64,000 nt of DNA from Sodiomyces alkalinus F11 (GCF_003711515.1 NW_021167085.1:1719691-1783690), one strand, 5' to 3'; shown: positions 11,147-24,089, numbered from the stretch's first letter. A program made the numbers and translations. Notes: a model not told the origin generated them from the sequence alone.

Positions 11147-12896
11147 ATGGCCTATCGATCCTCCGACTTTGAGGACCGTTTCCACGAGGGCTCCCGTCGT
11201 CCCGAGGTCCGCTACGCAGAGCGCGAACGAGACCGCGATCAAGATCGCCTAGGATTTCTTCGTGAGGACCCTCGCCCCGTTGATGCCGGCCCCCTCGTTC
11301 TCCGCCAGCGCGAAGTTGAAACCCGCGACGTCGCCCGTCGGCCCCCCAGCCCTAGTCCCATTCGCTATGGACACGTGGATCCTGGTCGCCGCGCCCGCAG
11401 CCTGACTCCTCCCCATATTCACGAGGAACGGGACCGCATCCGCATCGCCGAGCGCGAGAGAGCCACTCGGGCTCCTCGTTATGTCGAACGCTCTCCCTCA
11501 CCACGGCCTAGATTCGAGCGTCGATGCTCTCCTTCCCCCGACCGAGTCAGATCCCGCAGCCGTGTCCGCGTTATCGAGAGGGAGAGGGAGAGACGCCGTT
11601 CTCCGTCCAGCTCGCCCTCCCGCTCGCCTTCCCCCCCGCCTCCTCCTCCACCCGTCATTCGCGGTCCGGTTATCGAGAGGGAAGTTATCACTCACTATCG
11701 CGACATCGACCATGGTCAGTTTTCGCACCCCCTCCGCAGTCTCCGCAGTCTCCCCCATCCCTTCCCTTTCCCCGCCATCTATTCACTGGGGGTACCCTAT
11801 GACGTAACGCAAAACAAAGCAGCTAAACTCAGAACCGTAGGAGTCGTAAGAGCGCGCAGTCCCGCTCCTCCTCCTGCGCCACGACCCGCACCTCGGCCGC
11901 CAACGAGGACCGAGGAACGACACCTCGACATCGACATAAGGACGTCTCGTGGCAGGACAGACATCGGCGTTCGTCGCTCCGTGAGTCGTCACCGGTCGCC
12001 GAGCCGCGAGCGCCGTTCCCCGCATATTCACGGTAATGAACTCGTCGTCCGCGACGACCGACACGTTGGCTCCCGCCGGCGCGCCCACTCGGCGGCGCCT
12101 ATCTGCTCCCCCGTCACCGAGGAAGCCGAATACATCACGTCGCGGATTGATTCCCGCGGTCGCATGGGAGAGGCATGGAACGGCGCGACCAAGGATTGGG
12201 CCATTGTCGACGTCCCGCCCGGCACGGAGCGTGTCCGCATGGACGGCGTGGGCGGGGGCGCCGCCGAGGTTACCTGGCAGCGCTATAACGGTGTTCGGAG
12301 GTCCAAGTTCATCCCAGAGCGCGACGAAGCCGCATCGGCCCCAGCCCCAGCCCCAGCGCCCCCGGCCCGGGATTCCAGGGGCTACGAGCGAGAGCTGGAG
12401 ATCGAAATCAGCCGTGACAGGCGGAGCCGTCCTGCGCCCAAGTCGAAACAGAACGAGATGTGGACCGAAATCACCAAAGACCTGGTCATCCGCGATGCCA
12501 TTATCGAGTGTGGTTATGATTTTGAGGAGACGGAATACTTCTTCTACGTCATGAAGTATCTCAAATATGTAAGTCTTCTTCTCTTGGCATAGTCTGCGCC
12601 GGTAACGAGCGGGGAACCTCCCCCCCTTCTTTTTTCTTCTTCTCTTTTCACCCACATCGCTGGGCGGTGGAAACCAGTGCTCACACATTCATCTCTAGGA
12701 CAATGTGCTGGAGCTGGTCCAGGTTTCCGATGACATTCGACGTTATCGCCGTGAACGAGAGCGTGACAAGCAGCGGGATCGCGAGTGGAGGGATCACCAT
12801 TCGCGACGCCCCTCGCGGCGGGATTACGACGAGCGACTACGTGAGCGCGAGATTATCGTGGACAATACGCGGGGCGTCTTGAGGAGAGCCTATTGA
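11147..12896 (+). CDS. Arginine-rich protein with DUF8035-like C-terminal domain
   Basis: Function unknown. Exons 11147-11714, 11841-12568 and 12699-12896 give 497 residues, starting in an ideal CACCATGG context. The first half is dominated by Arg/Glu, Arg/Ser and proline-rich stretches such as SPSRSPSPPPPPPP, like RS-type nuclear proteins. The second half contains two similar tryptophan motifs, EAWNGATKDWAIV and EMWTEITKDLVI. The latter begins the conserved C-terminal block (WTEITKDLVIRDAI, YDFEETEYFFYVMKYL, DNVLELVQVSDDIR), which I recognise from fungal proteins annotated DUF8035. The tail is again Arg/Asp-rich. Intron 1 was placed at 11840 because a GCTAAAC branch site precedes CCGTAG there; the alternative acceptor at 11822 also keeps frame. 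Intron 1 is open and divisible by three, so a longer isoform is possible. No catalytic residues are evident. Confidence 0.8.
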
Positions 12897-13361
12897 AGAG
12901 GGGGCGGCTGATCGTGGGGTTCATATGAAGCGACGAAGCCATATTCCAAGCAAAGATAGCCAGCTGTCTGGATTCCTGTTTTCATTTGTAAGGCCGTGCC
13001 GTAACGAAGTTATGAACCACATGGGGCTTCACGTGTTGGGAGTGCGTTAAAGTTTTGATGATGCAGGACGAAAGGAATATATATCCGTGATTTTCTGTCT
13101 GTACTTTCAGAGCAGATAGAACGTTAATTGTCGCGATCCTTGGGCACGGCGGACGAACCTGACCGTCCCATCTAAGTCCTATGTGCCCAGAAGCGATTAG
13201 AAGAGCTACCTTAGTACACACACTCTTGCGCTCTTGTGACTTGTGAAGTTTGAAAAGGAAACGGGAAAGGGAAACGAAGCAAAATCCTTGTCTCCCAACT
13301 TCCAAATTGAACGACAAACCCCTCGAACTTGCGACTGGATTGGGAGGCTGGTTGGGGCAGA
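12897..13361. other. Convergent spacer
   Basis: The 3' ends of the DUF8035 gene and the PARP-finger gene meet here. I see no gene or notable repeat. Confidence 0.6.
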
Positions 13362-14832
13362 TCAGGCGCCGCCACTCCTCCGGGTCCGACGACGAGGCCT
13401 CACCTTCTCGGGGGGCAACTCGTCATCGGCCTCGGTGGCACCACCAGCGGCGGTACCTTCGTCCTTCCGTTCCGCCTTCCTGACGGCCCTCGTCTTCCGC
13501 TTCGTCTTGGGCTTGGGGGCCGGCTCGTCCAGGTCGGAGCCCTCCTGGATGATTTCGTCTTCGGTCGTCTCCATCGGGGCTTCGACGTCGGAGGGCAAAT
13601 TGGCCTGGCGCAGGGACCGCCTCCTCGCCGGGGCTGGGGCCTTGGGAGCCGCCTTCTTGCCTTTGGGCTTGGGCGCTGGTTTCTCTTCTTCCTCTGCCTT
13701 GACCTTGGCAGCGGCCTTTCTACCCTTTGTCTTGGGTTTGGGGTCAACCTTTACCTCCTCATCTTCGTCTTCGGACTCTTCTTCCTCCACCTTGGAGGCG
13801 GTCTTCTTGCTCTTCGACTTTGTTTTGGGCTTCTCCTTCTCCTTCTCCTTCTCCTCGGCCTCGGCTTCGTCCTTCACCTTGGCCGCGGCCTTCCTGGACC
13901 GCTTCTTGGGCTTTGCGTCCTCTTCTTGGTCGTCATCCTCGGCGGGAGCGGCTCTGCGGCCACGCTTCTTGGCCTTTGCGGGAGCAGCTTCGGCTTCCGC
14001 CTGCAGGCGTCCGTGGGGTCAACGAGGGTGACTTGCCGAGAAGGGAACACGGCAGCGTGTATGGATGGTATAGAGGAAAAAGAAAGAACTTACGTTGGCA
14101 TCATCGTCGACCTCGGAGGTCTCTCCGGCTTTCAGTTGCTTGACTTTCTGAGCGCTACGAATGCCTGATTTGCCGGGGACGTTGAACTCGGGGTCCTGAA
14201 GGCTTGTGATCAGTTACTGTGGCTTAACCAGGTTTTACTGTCTTTTTTCTTCTTTTTCTTTTCTTCTTTTCTTCTTTTTTCTCAGAACAAATCGAGGGAG
14301 AAATGAGCTTACACCATTAAAATCTTCGGGAGGAATATGACCCAACTCAACAGCCTCGCGAACCTTGGCTTGAAACTCGGGATGGTCACTTTTTGTTCGG
14401 GTTTCCGTGAATGTTAGCAGGTTGATTGCGGCTTTGAAGTAGTCAAGGGGCTACGAATCGAAAACGTCAAAGGTGAAATCATACCCCATTTCGTCGTATC
14501 CATCAACAGCATCGAAATCGAAACCGTCACCGCGCTTGGCGGCTTCTTGCAGGGCCTGCATCTGCTTGCCGGAGACGCATCCCCAATGTTTCCACTTGAA
14601 ACTACCGCGGTCTCCGAATTCTAACCAGGAACCGAAGCGCAGTTCTCCCTTGGGGATTGTCTTTTTCAAGTGCTTGCAGACACTGTCTTGGCAGACAGCC
14701 CTGTTACTTGGGGAGACGTCTGTGGCAATGTTGTTCATATGGTTAGCAACGGGACATCGGGGGGAGGAGAAAGAAGAACGCGGATCGTGCAAGGGAGGAC
14801 AAAAGGACCAACGTACCGACGCGGTAGGGCAT
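13362..14832 (-). CDS. PARP-type zinc-finger protein with lysine-rich tail
   Basis: Probable nuclear DNA-break or chromatin-binding protein. Five exons on the minus strand: 14832-14817, 14719-14485, 14388-14313, 14195-14094 and 14000-13362, giving 355 residues. The first coding exon is only 16 nt (MPYRV). Residues 6-100 form a PARP-type finger: CQDSVC supplies two cysteines, KHWGC supplies the histidine and last cysteine, and KGELRFGSW is the typical basic strand. A short helical extension follows (DHPEFQAKVREAVELG, EDFNGDPEFNVPGKSGIR). The remaining 210 residues are a low-complexity Lys/Glu/Ala/Pro tail with KKRGRR, KKRSRK and RPRRRTRRSGGA, resembling histone-H1-like or AT-hook tails. No ART, BRCT or ligase domain is present, so it is not PARP itself. 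Fungal homologues are usually annotated only by the finger. Splice phases all agree. Confidence 0.88.
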
Positions 14833-16035
14833 GATGTCGATTTTAGGTCTCTCCCTCTCTCTCCCTCTCTTTCTCTTCTTCTTTCTTTTTCGGCCCTCTT
14901 CAGTGTCGTGTGAGATGAGAAATTAAGCGTTTCAGCCGTTCAACGATTGTTGTCAACGGTCGACTGATGAAGTCTGTGGATCCAATCTAAATGAAATTAG
15001 GACAAGATGAGCGGGCGGCCCATCAAACAAGAATTCATTGAGATGGCTGTGGATAGAAAAAATAATGAGAAAAAAAACCCCCCATTAAGAAATGAGAAAA
15101 GAAAATGAGGACAGCAGGAATACCAGGTTTTCGGTCTCGTCTGACCTTTTCCCTGCCCTCGTGATGGCAGTGAAGGGGGGACAGTGAATCGAAGAAAACA
15201 AAAAAGGCAAAAAAAAAAGTCATTCCACTGTAGGGTCACTGGGAATCTAGGAGCTGTTCGGAGAACCGACTCGACATGATTACATACCTTTTAGACGGGG
15301 CAAAGTAAAATGAGATGATAATTGTTGCAGACTGGAGGAGGCACCAAGGCTGAAAAGAAGAAAAGAAAGGAAAACAAAAAAAAAATAAAAAAAAGGTCGG
15401 GCAAAGGGGGGAACCGAAAGAATGCTCAACGTCACTTTGGGCTGGCTGGGAAGGGGGAAGGAGCTCTCACTCAGCCTGCTCTCTCCCTCTCTCGCTCTCT
15501 CTCTCTCTCTGAAGGACAGAGCCCGTCCCTCGTCTCTCCAGTGATAGGTTACACCATGAGGTGGTACAGGATACCCCTGGGAGCTGGTTGTTAGCTTACA
15601 ATGGAAAGATGGCCCAAGCTCCTAGAACCGAGGGCGAGAAATTGCACCAGGTCAATTCTACAGGGGATTAATAGCGATAACGATAGCGCTAGGCCTAGAC
15701 CTGACCCCCCCCCAAAGCCCCCNNNNNNNNNNNNNNNNNNNNNNNNNNNNNNNNNNNNNNNNNNNNNNNNNNNNNNNNNNNNNNNNNNNNNNNNNNNAAC
15801 CCCCTACATCATGACCAGCCTCACCTCCCCTGAACATCTATCTCACTTCTTCGATGCCTCCCAAGGAAAAAGCCCCGAACAAAAAGCGATTTTATACATG
15901 AATTCTTCTTTCACCGGATCTATTCTTTTACCTGTATGCACCCTCAAATCCAATACGCCCCCCTTGTAGCCATCTTATGCGCACATACCATACTCTATCT
16001 ATGTCTATGTAGATCCAGAACCATGCCATGGCGCT
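14833..16035. other. Spacer between PARP-finger gene start and uvsB end
   Basis: Contains the promoter and leader of the PARP-finger gene, with a CT-rich tract just upstream of its start. It also holds a CT microsatellite near 15480-15512, an assembly gap, and the uvsB 3' UTR. No gene is supported. The open frame running through the gap is not evidence of coding. Confidence 0.6.
15723..15797. other. Assembly gap (run of N)
   Basis: Seventy-five consecutive N bases flanked by cccccccaaagcccc on the left and aaccccc on the right. C-homopolymers on the left edge suggest why sequencing or assembly failed. The true length is unknown. Confidence 0.99.
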
Positions 16036-19000
16036 TCACAAGAACGGACACCATCCAATATACATGGCGGACAAGTTCCTCGGGTCGACCGCCTGCTTGA
16101 TCAGCTCGTCCACGTACCCTTCCACGCCCAGGGGGATGCTCTCGTTGGGCAACAACCCCCTGAGCTTCCTCTTGATACTCTCCACCACGTACGGCGGTTC
16201 CAGCCTCACCTCCCCCGGCGCCACCACCGCCGGCCCGCCCCGCCCCGTCTTCTTCACCTTCTGGAGGTCCAGCGTCGGGTCGTAGATAAACGCCTCCAGC
16301 ACCGACATGAGCGTCTCCTCCTGCTGCCGCAGCACCCCGAGCGACAGCTCGCAGCACGTCCGGAAAGGGCCCTCGTAGCCGGCCATCCCCATCGCCGCCA
16401 CCATGTTGTGCGTCAGCCGGAACGGCACCCTCTCCGGCTCCGCAAACGTCCGCCCCTTGTCGAACAGGCAGTTGAAGTCCACGTGGAACACCCCGCCGTT
16501 GTCCTTCTCCAGCAGCACGTTCTCCCCGTGCCGGTCCCCGAGCCCCAGCATCGTCCCCACCATCGACATGACCGCGCACGACCGCGTGTACTTGACCCGC
16601 GCCGCGAACCACTCCGCCGGGTGCGGGAACTGCTGCACGAACCAGTGGTGCAGCACCGGCGGGAACGTCCCCAGCACGTCCCGCTGCCACAGGTGGATGT
16701 TGTCCGCCCCCACCAGCGCCTCCTTCATCAGCCGCCGGATCCGCACGTAGTCCGGCGCCACCCCGCGCACCCGGTACTGGTCCAACAAGATGTCCCGCAG
16801 CGTCTTGAGCCCGTCCACCCACTCGATGACGCCGCACTCCTCGTTGAGCGGCGTCACCGCGTACGTCCGGATGTACAGCTGCCGCCGGCTCGACTCGCCG
16901 TCCCGCTTCAGCGCCCGGTTGATCATCCCGTTGAACTCCATCAGCCGCTGGTCCGTCCGCAGGTCGTCCTTGGGCTTGATCAGCAGCATGTAGTTGCTCC
17001 CGTCCGACCCCCGCGCCGTCAGCCGCCGCGGCCGCGCCAGCGACCCCAGCACCAGCACCTCGTCCAGGAACGACTCGATCGTGATCACGTCGCGCGAGAA
17101 CGCCTTGTGCTTCCGCACGTTCTCCGTCAGCGTCGGGAGCGTCGCCGACAGGCACCGCTCGATCGGCACCACCAGCGGGCACGGCGTGCACTTGTGGTTG
17201 AAGTACAGGTCCCGCGCGATGCTCGCCGTCGTCGTCCGGTTGCTCTGGAACGTGCCGTTGTTGCACGCCACCAGCAGCTGCTCCGCCAGCTTCTCCCCCA
17301 TCCGCAGCAGCAGCTTCACGTCGTAGCTGCCGTTCTCCACCTTGGCCGACGACCCCCGCAGCATCTGCAGGATCCGCTGCCCCCGCTCCCTCCGCTCCGA
17401 CGCCTGCTTCGTCGTCATGATCCCGAACAGCCCCCAGAGCGCCTGCCGCGGGTGCGCCTCCACCACCTTGACCAGGATCCGCGCCAGCCTCTCGAACACC
17501 TGTTGGTTCGGGTGCGCGATTCTCGCCACAATCTGCGGCAGCGCCGTGTAGAACACGTACGCCGGCAGCTTCGCGATGTACTTGTCGAGGAACTTGTGCA
17601 GCATGTTCAGCTGCTCCACCCGTCTCCGCTGGAGTTCGCGCGAGATGGACATCTTCCCCTCCGGCGGCTTGTCCACCTGCGCCCCGAGATCTAGCCAGAG
17701 CGTGAGAATCCTGGGCAACGTCTGGTGGAGGTATTTCGTTCCGTAGCTCAGCGACCGCAGGTAGTTCTCCATCACCAGCCTCGCAATCTCGCCCTGCAGA
17801 TAAGCGTCGCTCTGGTGGTCCAGCTTGAGAGACTGCTCCGATTCCATCAGCTTCTTGTAGTGCCGTCCCAGGAAGAAGTGGCCCTTCTCCCACGCCGAGA
17901 GCGTCTTGGGCACTTGTTGGTACTTGTCGCGAAGCGCCACCACGTGCGTCTGGCCCGCCGCGTCCAGCCATTTCGCCAGCGTCAGCTGCGCCCTCGCCGT
18001 TAACATTCTCTGCTGCATGTCGAGGCCCTTTGCCGAACCCGCAGCGCTATTGATCTGCGTTGCGAACTTGTTGGCATCGATAGCCCCCTGCAATACCTGG
18101 ATGGCTTTGCGTGGATGCCCGTCCTTCCATAGCAACCTCGCGTTCTCGATGACCGCATAGTCGTCACCGAGCTGGGAGGCGTGGAGAACCGCGTTCAGAG
18201 ACTGGTGCATCGAGTTTGCTTTCCGTGCGAGCCGGGCACTGGCGAGCCAGAGGGATGAAATGTCGAGATTCGAGAACTTGGGTCTAGATAGCAGTGAGTA
18301 TGAAAAGAAAGTAGACAACGGTGGGAAGAGAGAGGGAGGTAAAAAAGAAATAAAGAAAAGGAGAATGGAGAATGGAACATGACAACGTACCGGCACAGTT
18401 CCATGGCAGCCCGCCGAATGCTTAAAAGATACTGCTTATCGTGGACGTATGGTCCCAGGACCTCCAGCCGTCGGTTGAGAAGGTCCAGGACCACCTGGTG
18501 CGCCGGCCCTTCCGGCTCTACTGTGTCGGCGATGATCTCGATATCAGTAAGGACATGGCAACGAAGCATGAGCTCGTGGGACGCCTGCAAGGTCGACGTC
18601 GCCGAGTACGTCATGGCCGACGCGATCTTCTCTCGCAAGCTCTGCATCGTCTGCTTGAACGTGACGTCGTCGCGTTGCCTGTGGCGCATCGCGTTGAACA
18701 GCTCCGCGATCCCGACGTTGAACTCATCCAACGGGTCCCCGTGGAACCGGCTCGCGTATTTGGAAAGGCTCTCCCAGCGGCCCGTAGCCCACGCAGCTTC
18801 CACCGCGAATGGGACGATCTTGTTCTCGGACACGGCTTCGGTCTGCATGCCCTCGACGTAGTTCAAGAGCACATCGTGTTGCCCGGACTGCTTGAGGCAG
18901 TTGAGCAGATCCACTTGAACGTCGACATTGTGAGGCTCCTCCGCCAGTTTGATCTCATACCAAGTCTGCGCCGCAGACCACCTTCCGGCCTTTTTGTGGC

Positions 19001-22000
19001 TGAGAATCTGCTGGTTGATATCCAAGACGTGTAGGCGGGCGGAGATACCCTCGAGGCCGTCGGGCTCGTCAATTTGCGCGTAGATATCCTGCAGACGCTC
19101 CAGGAGCCGCGTCCTCTCCGTGGGGTCTCCTTCGTTCACTTCGATTTCTTGAGCGTGGTGCTCGAGATAGAAGAGCGCGCGAGAGTACTGGTTGCAGTCT
19201 ACGGCGCGCTGGGAACGTAGCTCTGGCGGTATCCTGTCTACCATTGCTCTTACACGCGAAATCGCTGCCTCGTCCGACTCGGCTACAGTGCGGCGGGTTT
19301 TCTCCTGGACCCATCTCATCGCATAGTCGAGAACACGAAACACGGCCTGTGGGATACTTCTCGTCAGTAAAACATCCCAACAAACCAATATGACGATCCC
19401 CAATATCGCTACTTACCTCGCAGTACAATTTCATGTCCTCCCGTTCGGCATATGTGGCGTGATCGGCCGGTTGGTTTTGAAGGACGTTAAGGAGCTCACT
19501 CGTGACATGATTCCTTTCTTCCTCGCTGATCGCATCCCCGACCACGACATGAACAACCAAGTAAGGCAGGAGGAACTCTGCCACGGAGATGTCCTTGACC
19601 CGGATGACGCGAGTAAGGGGCTCGAAAAGCAGTTGTGCGTGGGGATTCTGTCCCTTCTGCAGGAGGTTCAGGACGTACGAACGCATCCAGTTGCCGTAGG
19701 GCTTCCCCCGGAAGAAGATGGGATATTCGGCCGACGGTAGGTTCGCTTGCGCAAGCATGTATCTCGACCTCAGGAACGGCCTCAGGACTTCGCGGACGTC
19801 TTCGGACAAGGCGAGCCACTTTCGGTAGACGCGCTCTCCATCCCGGATATTCTGCTGCTCCATCTCCAAGGCGGCTCGGATGTCTATCTTGTCCATGAGC
19901 TCTTGCATGGCAAAGGATAAGTAGCCCTGGAGTCTGGTGTCGGTTGTAGAGAGGAAGGATTTCACCAGAACCTCCTCCAGGATGAACAAGACAAAGTCCG
20001 TCATCTCCTCGCGCGCTTCAAGATTGGTGAGGATTGCCATGGACCTCTGCCGCCTCGTCGCCTCGATCCGGTTCGCGTCGAGACATCCCACCAGGCCCAT
20101 GCATTGTGTGCATAGACTGCCAATGTCCGGTTGTGAGACGCTGTACTTCGCCGCACAGTCAAGGAGTGCTCGCATGAGCGTGGGAATCACACTGTCCGTT
20201 TGTTCGCCGACGGCTGACGTCTGGAGGTAACTTTGATTCTCTTTGAGGTATGCCACTAATTCGGTGAGACCCAGAAGCACAACACCGGAGTTCTGGTGAC
20301 ATATTCTCTCCGCGAACAGCGCAAAGGTAGTCCGCTTGTCCATCGGATGCCGCAGGGACGCAAGCTTAGATTCCACTTCTGACAGATACGGTATGTGCGC
20401 CAGGCGGGGCAGTTTGTTGATCATACCGCCATCGAGAACTTGTCGTGAGTTGTCCAGCATAGTCAACAGCAAATTCTTGGCCAGTCGCTGCGTGTCCGTG
20501 TCAAAGAGAGACCAATAATGATTGATAGTGAAAAAGGTAGGTTCGATGAGAACCTCCACATCCTCATCTTCGAGTTTGGTCAGCAGAGCGGCCCAGCAAG
20601 AGAATGCCGCGCTCCTGAGATCGTCGTGTGTCAAGGCCGATAGGAGACAGGCGGATATCTGAAGATGAGAGTCAGACACGGTCTTCGAATCCTGTTATCG
20701 CGATTACACGCCGCCTCTTCTTACCTGTGGCCGTGCAATTCGCACATATGCCCTGCACACCTTGATCATCTCCTCCATGGCGCGCAGGCAACGCCTCTGT
20801 GCTTCGACGGGAGGAGATCTCAGCTGACGGTCATTGATAACATCGACCAAGCGCGACATCAGCCCTAGCAAGTACGACTCCAAAAATCGGCCCACCACGT
20901 TGGCTGCTTGTTTCTTAGATTTGGTCTTCAGGTCGCCACTGGCCGTCATCAACTGGGTACACATCCAAGTCAAGGCGTGGATAATCTGCCCAAAAGAAAG
21001 AGGAAGTCAGCCCAAGGTCCCGCCGGCTCTCAGGGGTTGGACACTCACCCGAGGCTTCTTGTCCTCATCGGCATCACCAGCAGACTTGAGAAGCTCGAGA
21101 ACAATAGAGAGGGCTTCTGGTTGCATCAATCCCGTGAGTGTGCAAGATTCAAAGTGGGAGGCAAACTCGCGGAGCCTCGACATGACAAACTGCTCAATGT
21201 CGGGAACATCTTGGATGAGGAGAAGCGCCATGATGGGTCCATTGTTGTCGCTGTCCATCAAGACGGATATGGGGTCCTTTTCCTGACGGGCGTCAACAAT
21301 CTTCTGGACGACGTCCTTCTTCTTCATAAGGACAAGCCAAGGCAGCGCATAGCTCTGGACGTGGAGCAGCAGCTGGTTGACTGATATCTGGAGCAATTCG
21401 GCAAGCGCACGACTAATTTGGGGTCTCGAAACCATGTCTTTGACGGCAAAGAAAGCCAAGTTGCCCCAGAAGGGTTCGAATAACTGCCGACAAGAGACCC
21501 TGCGGCTCGCAGCAAGATTGATAATCTGCGTGATGGCTGGTGGTTAGCTCGGCTTTGACACAGTAGGCAGGGCAGGCAATGACAATGACAGTGCAGACCT
21601 CGCTGAAGGCACATGACGAGATGAGACTGTTGTTGCCACCAAGATACTCAAGTAACTTGTGTAGAACCAGATTAAGTTCGTCCCCCGAGACGATCCTATT
21701 CGCGTTGTGTTGGTTAGATACGAGTCAACAAGAACAGCTGGGAGGGGAGTGAAACGACATACCTGCCCAGCTGGCCCCAGGCCATGATATTAGTCTCACC
21801 AGCGCCCATGACGCTCTGGTCGGAGATCCCCTTGAGGAGAGCAAGGGCATTTTTGCGGTTCCGGTCCACGACCGCCTCCGCAATTTCTGTAGACATGGAT
21901 CGTCTCATGAACACTGCCAGAGTTCGACTATCGCATTGCGCGTTAGACTGATATCCCACCTCCGGAGTCTTCGGTGATGAACTTACCCAGCAGCAATACG

Positions 22001-24089
22001 AAGTTCTCTGATGGAGCTTTGCATACATTGCAGACACCACTGTCCGAGCTCCGAAGTTTCAAGATCGAATAAGTGAGAATCATCAGTATGTGTGATCAAG
22101 CGTCTAATACAGAGCATGGCAACGACTCTTTGACGACGAGAGCTCAAGAAGGGTTCGTCGCCAACGAGATTGATGAAGATAGACTGCGCCTCAGCCTTTG
22201 CCTGAGCATTGAGTTTCTTGGACCGCGGCCCGACACCGTTTGACCTCGAGCAATAATCACAACGAGACATCCGCTTTTCACGGTCATGGTCCGATGGCGC
22301 AAAGCAAACAGCATCGTCGACCACACAGCACATGAGGGATACTAGATTGATCACGGCACATTGATCGGCTTCGTTGAGTTTGGAGTAGTTGGCCCTATTA
22401 CCATGTGAGTGACGAGGTGGAGGTGCACCCGGGTGTCAAGGGCCGGCTGGAGCTTACCAGAATGCGCCGGTCAACGACAATCCGACCGCATCAGGATCGA
22501 CACCGAGTATCCGGTATATTACTGCAAGTAATTCGGGAAGCTCTGCGGCCTCGGAAGAAATCTTTCGACGTTTCGCAGGGAGTTCCGAAGCTGGTTCGGC
22601 TTGCGGGGCGAGTTGCAGAGCTTGTACTTGACAGCGAAGGTCTGGGTCTGTAAAGGACGCCGGCTGTGTGTCCGATGTAAGCTCTTTCGGAGGGGTAACC
22701 CCAGTCGTTTGAATGAGAACCTGGACGGATCGCTTCACGGGGGTCAGCCTCTCGAACGAAAAGGTCGTCAGGTAGCGCGACGTGGCAGGAAGGAGAATGG
22801 AGACATACTCGAAAATCGGTGGGCTCTCCCAGCAATGGGAAATGAAGCATGAGAGCTCGTAATGGATCAAGGATTTTAGATACAATCAAGCTGCCAATGC
22901 TCCTATCCCGGAGGGCAAGATTGGCTAGGTGTAGTAAAGCGTTACAGAAAGCCTTTCTAGCAGGCTCAGCTCGGGTTTGATCGGCGGTCGTGAGTTCATA
23001 ATGTTGGTCCACCATATCGGCGCAGTGCAAACCTAGTAGTGTGTACACCTTCCTTCGAGCAACGAGGTTCGACCCCAGACTCGGCGGGAACAGCAAGGAC
23101 AGTGTCGCTTGCAGGGTCCCTACTTGGTTCGCAGGAACAATATCTTTCCAGCTATGTCGGATTACGCGAAGGGAGAACAGAGAGTCTAGTAGCCAGGGCC
23201 TATGTGTCGAGAGAGCGGGGCTACCAACGAGGTGGTGTTGCGACACGAGTGGTCGGGACAGGATAGTCAACAAGCTAGACACATGACGGATGGCTTGAGA
23301 CGTTTGAGCGATGGTGTACGTGCTCTGCTTCGCCGAATGCGTGGCATTCTTTCCGATGATGAGCTCCAAGCTGCCATCTTCCGGTAGTGTCATGTGTAAT
23401 GGTGCATCTCGTGAGGTTGAGGAGGGGAGTAAGTTGCGCAGCCGTAGAAGCAAAGCTACCCCGTCGTGTCAGTCGTCATCGAATTCAAGAACATGTCCAG
23501 GCATGGATCCCTCACCATCTGAAATCTCCCGAAAATAAGCCACAATATCTGCAAGGGTGTTCTGAAGAGCTTGAGACAGGGCCAGGAGTGCCAGGAGCTC
23601 TTGGAAGAAACCCTCGATGTCGGGGCTGAGGTCCAGGAACTGGGCATGGCCCAGGAGCCGAAGTAGTTTCGGAAAAACCCATACCCAGAGGGGTTCATCT
23701 CCCCGTAGCTCAAACTGCTGTTCTGTCGCATCGATATATTGCAGAACGGCGGGCGTCTCGTGGACAATAAGCTTGAGGAAGCTGATGGCACGAAGGACTT
23801 CCGATCGCAAGTGGTTCCGATCGGCGAAGGGATCATTGAGTCGAAGGCCTCCTAGGACGGCACGAATGAAGACGTAGGTCAAGAGATGGTTGTGCCCGAG
23901 TTGATCTTCCGGGGTCTTAAGGAGGCCGGGGTTGCTCTCGACTTGCTGGATAATAGCAGACAGCCTTCTCAGCTCTGCATTATCGTCGGAACGAGATGTT
24001 CTTGTAGAAGCCGAGATGTTCTCGACGAGCTGGGCGGCCAATGTAGACGGCGGAGGAGCAAACTCGGCGCCCCCGTTGTGTGAGACCAT
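16036..24089 (-). CDS. uvsB: ATR/Mec1 checkpoint kinase (UvsB / MUS-9 orthologue)
   Basis: PI3K-related protein kinase that senses RPA-coated single-stranded DNA with its Ddc2/ATRIP partner and triggers the S-phase and G2 DNA-damage checkpoint. Eleven exons (minus): 24089-23516, 23455-22809, 22750-22458, 22394-21987, 21927-21763, 21695-21599, 21525-21049, 20985-20725, 20658-19417, 19346-18391 and 18283-16036. All phases agree, giving 2,455 residues, close to the length I recall for Aspergillus UvsB. The N-terminal two thirds are HEAT-like helices, followed by the FAT region (about 1400-2050). The kinase domain has the catalytic loop GLGDRHGEN (Asp near 2290) and the metal-binding HVDFN, the DFN variant seen in Mec1 in place of DFG. 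The FATC end is AVDPRNLSAMYIGWCPFL. An upstream ATG is out of frame, supporting this start. The last exon has a clearly different base composition (see findings). Confidence 0.95.

Noticed and set aside
16408..17694. Long plus-strand open frame (428 codons) opposite uvsB
   Set aside because: It is the mirror of a C/G-third-position-biased kinase exon. Its translation is a monotonous Arg/Leu/His/Pro string with no domain, while the minus frame encodes a perfect PIKK kinase and FATC.
15995..17971. Second minus-strand frame of 658 codons overlapping uvsB
   Set aside because: Gly/Ala/Arg-rich shadow of the same exon in another frame. It has no recognisable domain and conflicts with the conserved kinase reading.
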